A DNA stretch of 8,015 nucleotides from Bacillota bacterium (GTDB taxonomy: Bacteria > Bacillota > Clostridia > Christensenellales > Borkfalkiaceae). The DNA lies in assembly GCA_019423125.1 (NCBI GenBank), contig JAHZBZ010000028.1, positions 1-8,015 on the forward strand, in the 5' to 3' direction. The translations under genes and the position numbers were made by a program. Shown here in pieces: positions 5,444 to 8,015 of the stretch (positions are counted from its first letter, which is position 1; every line of letters begins with the position of its first letter). Under the pieces are notes generated by a model that was not told the origin of the DNA, did not search any database, and was given only the letters and a program-made list of their open reading frames with translations.

Positions 5444-6064
5444 TCATTCCTTACAATTTTTCCGTTTGCAGGGGATCGTGCGCAGACGCATGCAGGCATA
5501 AAAAGTTGATTTTTTCATGTCCGTCGCGGCGAGCGCTTCTTGCAGTGTCTTGCGCCGTTCCCGATAGTCGAGCACCACTTCGTCAAAGTTTTCGGGCAGA
5601 CAGATGCGCGGTCTGCCGAAGCGCACGCCCCGCTTTTTTGCGGATGCGATGCCCTCACGCTGTCTTGCCTGTATGTCTTCGCGCTCCTTTTGCGCGACGT
5701 AAGACAAGAGCTGCAGCACGATGTCCGAGATCAGCCGTCCCGTCAGGTTTTCGGCGCGCGTGCGCGTGTCGAGGATGGGCATGTCGAGGACCACGATGTC
5801 CGCGCCGATGCGCTTGGTGATGTGCGCCCATTCCTCGATGATCATGTCATAGTTTCTCCCCAGCCTGTCGATGCTCTTGATGACGAGCAGGTCGCCTTTT
5901 TTCAGCTTTTTCAGAAGCCGCAGGTAACTGGTGCGCTTAAAATCTTTTCCGGAGCGCTTGTCGCAGAAAATTTTCTCCCGCGCGACGCCGAAGGCGAGGA
6001 AATCGTCCAGCTGTCTGTTCAGGTTCTGGTCTGCCGCAGAGACGCGTGCATAGCCGTAAGTCAT
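5444..6064 (-). CDS. Serine recombinase (resolvase/invertase family)
   Basis: This 206-residue small serine recombinase has the standard length and layout of the Tn3-resolvase/Hin-invertase group. The catalytic domain opens with YARVSAADQNLNRQ, where S9 is the nucleophile and R7 its partner. SIDRLGRNY supplies D66, R67 and R70, equivalent to D67, R68 and R71 of gamma-delta resolvase. The long dimerisation helix (about 105-137) is followed by GVRFGRPR (146-153), which tracks the DNA minor groove, and a C-terminal helix-turn-helix (about 165-195, including TLQEALAATDMKKSTFY). DNA joining or inversion occurs through a 5' phosphoserine intermediate. The start at 6064 is supported by AGGAGG 8 bases upstream (6073-6078 on the minus strand); a frame reaching 6199 lacks such a site and adds 45 atypical residues. 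No transposase accompanies it. It may be a resolvase, a DNA invertase, or a remnant of a mobile element. Confidence 0.94.
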   Translation of the reverse strand: MTYGYARVSAADQNLNRQLDDFLAFGVAREKIFCDKRSGKDFKRTSYLRLLKKLKKGDLLVIKSIDRLGRNYDMIIEEWAHITKRIGADIVVLDMPILDTRTRAENLTGRLISDIVLQLLSYVAQKEREDIQARQREGIASAKKRGVRFGRPRICLPENFDEVVLDYRERRKTLQEALAATDMKKSTFYACMRLRTIPCKRKNCKE

Positions 6065-6098
6065 AGTGTTTTCCTCCTGTTTCTTTTGTAGTTCAACA

Positions 6099-6127
6099 AG
6101 AATAGCATTTTTTTCGGGGTAGGAAAA
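6099..6127 (-). promoter_or_regulatory. Possible extended -10 promoter of the recombinase gene
   Basis: On the minus strand, TGCTATTCT (6107-6099) gives a TGN-extended -10 (TATTCT). A weak TTTTCC (6127-6122) lies 17 bp upstream. The start would fall near 6092, leaving a leader of about 28 bases carrying AGGAGG. The poor -35 box suggests low expression, usual for recombinases. This is a best guess; no stronger candidate is visible. Confidence 0.35.
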
Positions 6128-6186
6128 GCGTAAATCGGCCCGCAGGATGCAACTTCTTTTCATTTTCTGCGTAAAATTTGCCGCGG

Positions 6187-6274
6187 GACAGAATGTCATG
6201 CTTTTTTATGATTTTCTTGACAAAGCATGACAAAACAATTATAATGTGATTGTCACAAAAAAATATGACAATCA
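6187..6274. repeat. Cluster of TGTCA/TGACA half-sites in nested inverted repeats; candidate recombinase or operator site
   Basis: Three symmetric units share the half-site TGTCA. First, TGTCATGC (6194-6201) and GCATGACA (6225-6232) are perfect 8-bp arms 23 bp apart. Second, 6228-6255 is a 28-bp imperfect palindrome with TGACAA and TTGTCA ends and an ATTATAAT core (6238-6245). Third, TGATTGTCA (6247-6255) and TGACAATCA (6266-6274) are perfect 9-bp arms, also spanning 28 bp. GACA-GAA-TGTC (6187-6197) adds one more symmetry. The cluster covers the -35, -10 and start region of the downstream gene and lies 123 bp upstream of the recombinase start. Tn3-family crossover sites are 28 bp, end in TGTC/GACA and centre on TTATAA, so a recombinase site is plausible. 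An operator for an unlinked repressor is the main alternative. Confidence 0.6.
6217..6245 (+). promoter_or_regulatory. Perfect consensus promoter of the large surface-protein gene
   Basis: TTGACA (6217-6222) and TATAAT (6240-6245) are both perfect and separated by 17 bp. The expected start is near 6252, about 38 bases before the ATG. The -35 box sits between the arms of one inverted repeat and the start site lies within another, so anything binding those repeats would block transcription. Confidence 0.9.
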
Positions 6275-6289
6275 AAAAAGAGAACGAAT

Positions 6290-8015
6290 ATGAGAGCATT
6301 TTTGAAAAAGTTTACAAGGAGACGCATACTCGTCCTGCTTGCGGCAGTTCTGCTGATCGTTGCGGGCGTCTTTGCGTATTTTCAATTTTTCCGCGACAAG
6401 GGGGTATCGGGCGTAGACAATCCGCCTTCGGGCGAAGCGTACAGCATCTGCCTGACCCCGCCTACAGACGGCAGTAAACCGGAAGATCACACCGCGCTCG
6501 AAAACATCGGCTACATCATCGGGCGGCTTTCCGCGCGCGATTTTTACCACAGCGAAAGCGTATCCAAGGCGACCGCTTCTGCGCTGTTCGGCACGGTCAA
6601 TGTCACGCAGAACGTCGTAGGGAGCAAGGACTACAAAGACGGCGTGCTCATCGTCTCCTCGATCAGCACGAGCGCGAGCGCGTTTGCGCCTTCCAAGGCG
6701 ATCCAGCGCTTCTACGGCGAAGACAAGGCGGTCGTTCGCAACGCCGCATCCGACAACAAAAACGACTGGGACGGCATTTACACCGAATGGTCTTCTGCCG
6801 CGCCCTCCGAAGTGCTCACCCCCGCCGAACACATCAACCGCTACGGGCTGTGGGGCACTGAGTTTTCCGACTACGTGATCAATGAAAAGACGCTTTTTTC
6901 GACGGACGCCGTCGTCACCCGCGAAGGGGACGAGTACGTCCTTGTCGTCTCGCTGTCCGTCTCCTCCGAAAACGGCATGGAGGACGCGACCGAGTATTAC
7001 AAGCGCCAGATGAAGACGATGGGCGATCTGGACTCCTTCCCGAAGTTCTCTTCTGCCGAGCTCACTTTCCGCTTCGGCGAGGACTGGACCATCTATTCTC
7101 TGCAGACCAACGAGGTATATACCTCGCAGAAGGGTTTTTCTGCCGACTGCGTGGGCGAAAACGTCGTCACCTATTCCTACGAAGAGGAGAAAGTCGACGT
7201 CAGCGACTACGAAGAGTATTTTATCCACTATGCCGACGCCGCAGTGACGGGTCCCGCCGAGGAGGAGCGCACCGCGCTCGACTATCTCTCGGCCGGCTTT
7301 GCGCCCGTCCTCACCGAGGAGAATACGGCATTTTCAATTGACGGCACGATCGCGGGCACGCCCGTCTCGGGTGCCGCCGTTCTCAACATGCAGGGGGGCT
7401 CTCTCAACAGCCTGCGGCTCGCCATCGGCGATCTCTCCGCGGCATATGAGCAGGGCAGCCTCTTTTTGCGCTATAAGGATTTTCTCGGCAGGCTCTCTGC
7501 CGATGCGCTTTTCTCGCAGATCTCTTTCGGCTCCGATTCCTTCGACCTCTCTTCCCTGGAAAGCGCCATCGCTGCGGGAAAACTCACCACCTTTGAAGGC
7601 GGCGCGACGCTCTCCTGCGAGCTTCCGCTCGGAGTCCTCGTCCTGCCCCTCGAGTTCGGCTTTTCCGAGACGGAGGACGTCATCGCCTGGAGCTACATAG
7701 ACGCGCGCCTGGAACTTTTCGGGGTCGAGATCTCTCTTCACGTCCTCCCCGGAAACGCGGAAGAAGTCCCCGAAGTCGACTTCTCGCAGGCCGTCGACCT
7801 CGCTCCTTTTGTTGAAAACATCCGCGCGCTCATAGAGGGCAGGAGCTTTGAAGTCTCTCTCGATTACGCAAACGAACAGTTCGGGCTCTCGGGCAAACTC
7901 AACGTAAACGCGGCGGACGGCCTTGCAGTGGGCGGGGAGCTTGTCATAAACTATGCAGGCTCGGACATTCCCGTAAACTTCACGCTGATCGGCAAAGAAG
8001 TGTGGCTTGATATCG
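6290..8015 (+). CDS. Large membrane-anchored or secreted protein of unknown function (partial, runs off the window)
   Basis: The frame stays open from ATG 6290 to the window end, giving 575 residues so far. The N-terminus is a typical signal or signal-anchor: basic MRAFLKKFTRRR, then a hydrophobic stretch at about residues 13-34 (ILVLLAAVLLIVAGVFAYFQFF). There is no lipobox cysteine, so anchoring or cleavage is uncertain. The rest is acidic, rich in Ser, Thr, Asp and Gly, and alternates in beta-strand fashion, as expected for an extracytoplasmic protein. Segments starting at F348 and F520 share a loose pattern (F-x-hydrophobic, later LN, later a strand before an aromatic-Leu), perhaps repeated beta modules similar in style to LolA/LppX folds; this is a weak visual match. 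An in-frame stop at 6266-6268 rules out an earlier start. The ribosome binding site (AAGAGA, near 6278-6283) is weak. No family is recognised. Confidence 0.85.
   Translation, partial: MRAFLKKFTRRRILVLLAAVLLIVAGVFAYFQFFRDKGVSGVDNPPSGEAYSICLTPPTDGSKPEDHTALENIGYIIGRLSARDFYHSESVSKATASALFGTVNVTQNVVGSKDYKDGVLIVSSISTSASAFAPSKAIQRFYGEDKAVVRNAASDNKNDWDGIYTEWSSAAPSEVLTPAEHINRYGLWGTEFSDYVINEKTLFSTDAVVTREGDEYVLVVSLSVSSENGMEDATEYYKRQMKTMGDLDSFPKFSSAELTFRFGEDWTIYSLQTNEVYTSQKGFSADCVGENVVTYSYEEEKVDVSDYEEYFIHYADAAVTGPAEEERTALDYLSAGFAPVLTEENTAFSIDGTIAGTPVSGAAVLNMQGGSLNSLRLAIGDLSAAYEQGSLFLRYKDFLGRLSADALFSQISFGSDSFDLSSLESAIAAGKLTTFEGGATLSCELPLGVLVLPLEFGFSETEDVIAWSYIDARLELFGVEISLHVLPGNAEEVPEVDFSQAVDLAPFVENIRALIEGRSFEVSLDYANEQFGLSGKLNVNAADGLAVGGELVINYAGSDIPVNFTLIGKEVWLDI

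Noticed and set aside
4567..5499. Minus-strand open frame of 310 codons opposite mscL
   Set aside because: mscL is unmistakable on the plus strand, and this frame runs through two terminators with low-complexity Arg/Leu/Cys sequence.
6065..6199. Extension of the recombinase by 45 residues to a start at 6199
   Set aside because: The extension is not part of the family fold, has no ribosome binding site, and the start at 6064 has AGGAGG at good spacing.
6194..6232. Invertible promoter switch between the arms TGTCATGC and GCATGACA
   Set aside because: The 39-bp span is too short for known Hin-type inversion, so a binding site is the better reading; kept only as part of the half-site cluster.
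6247..6274. RNA hairpin (riboswitch, attenuator or terminator) in the leader of the large surface-protein gene
   Set aside because: The predicted transcription start near 6252 falls inside the left arm, so the full hairpin would not be transcribed; a DNA-level site is more likely.
1..8015. CRISPR array, tRNA, rRNA or insertion sequence
   Set aside because: No regularly spaced direct repeats, cloverleaf-like segments, rRNA-like sequence or transposase motifs were seen on either strand.

Overview
The window looks like chromosomal DNA from a Gram-positive bacterium of the Bacillota, most likely a fairly GC-rich member of the Clostridia. This is inferred from strong AAGGAGG-type ribosome binding sites, several near-perfect TTGACA-17-TATAAT promoters, compact GC-rich hairpin terminators, AT-rich intergenic DNA between GC-rich genes, and protein families common in Clostridia. 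I cannot name a genus. No transposase, CRISPR array, tRNA or rRNA is visible.

Layout. Bases 1-84 are the tail of an upstream gene. A small gene resembling the DUF6508 family (185-514) has its own promoter and a strong terminator. A flavin reductase-like (flavoredoxin-type) gene follows (635-1174). Next is a self-contained operon (about 1253-4662). It has a consensus promoter overlapped at the start site by an 18-bp palindrome, then a TetR-type repressor, a CrtI/phytoene desaturase-like FAD oxidoreductase, and an NAD(P)H-using FAD/[2Fe-2S] reductase, closed by a terminator. A monocistronic mscL (4747-5331), with an unusually long C-terminal linker, converges on a serine recombinase gene (5444-6064, minus strand) across a bidirectional terminator. 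Divergent from the recombinase is a large membrane-anchored or secreted protein gene (6290 to beyond the window end), which starts from a perfect consensus promoter.

How the parts may work together. The TetR protein probably represses its own operon until a hydrophobic ligand appears. The reductase could pass electrons from NAD(P)H through FAD and [2Fe-2S] to the CrtI-like flavoenzyme, suggesting reduction or isomerisation of a lipophilic unsaturated substrate rather than ordinary carotenoid desaturation. The flavin reductase next door makes this a cluster of three flavoproteins.

The most unusual DNA lies between the recombinase and the surface-protein gene. About 90 bp hold repeated TGTCA/TGACA half-sites arranged as nested inverted repeats across the promoter. 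Two overlapping units are 28 bp long, and one is centred on TTATAA. This resembles the layout of Tn3-family resolvase crossover sites and may be a recombination or autoregulatory site of the adjacent recombinase. The similarity is inferred from the sequence alone.
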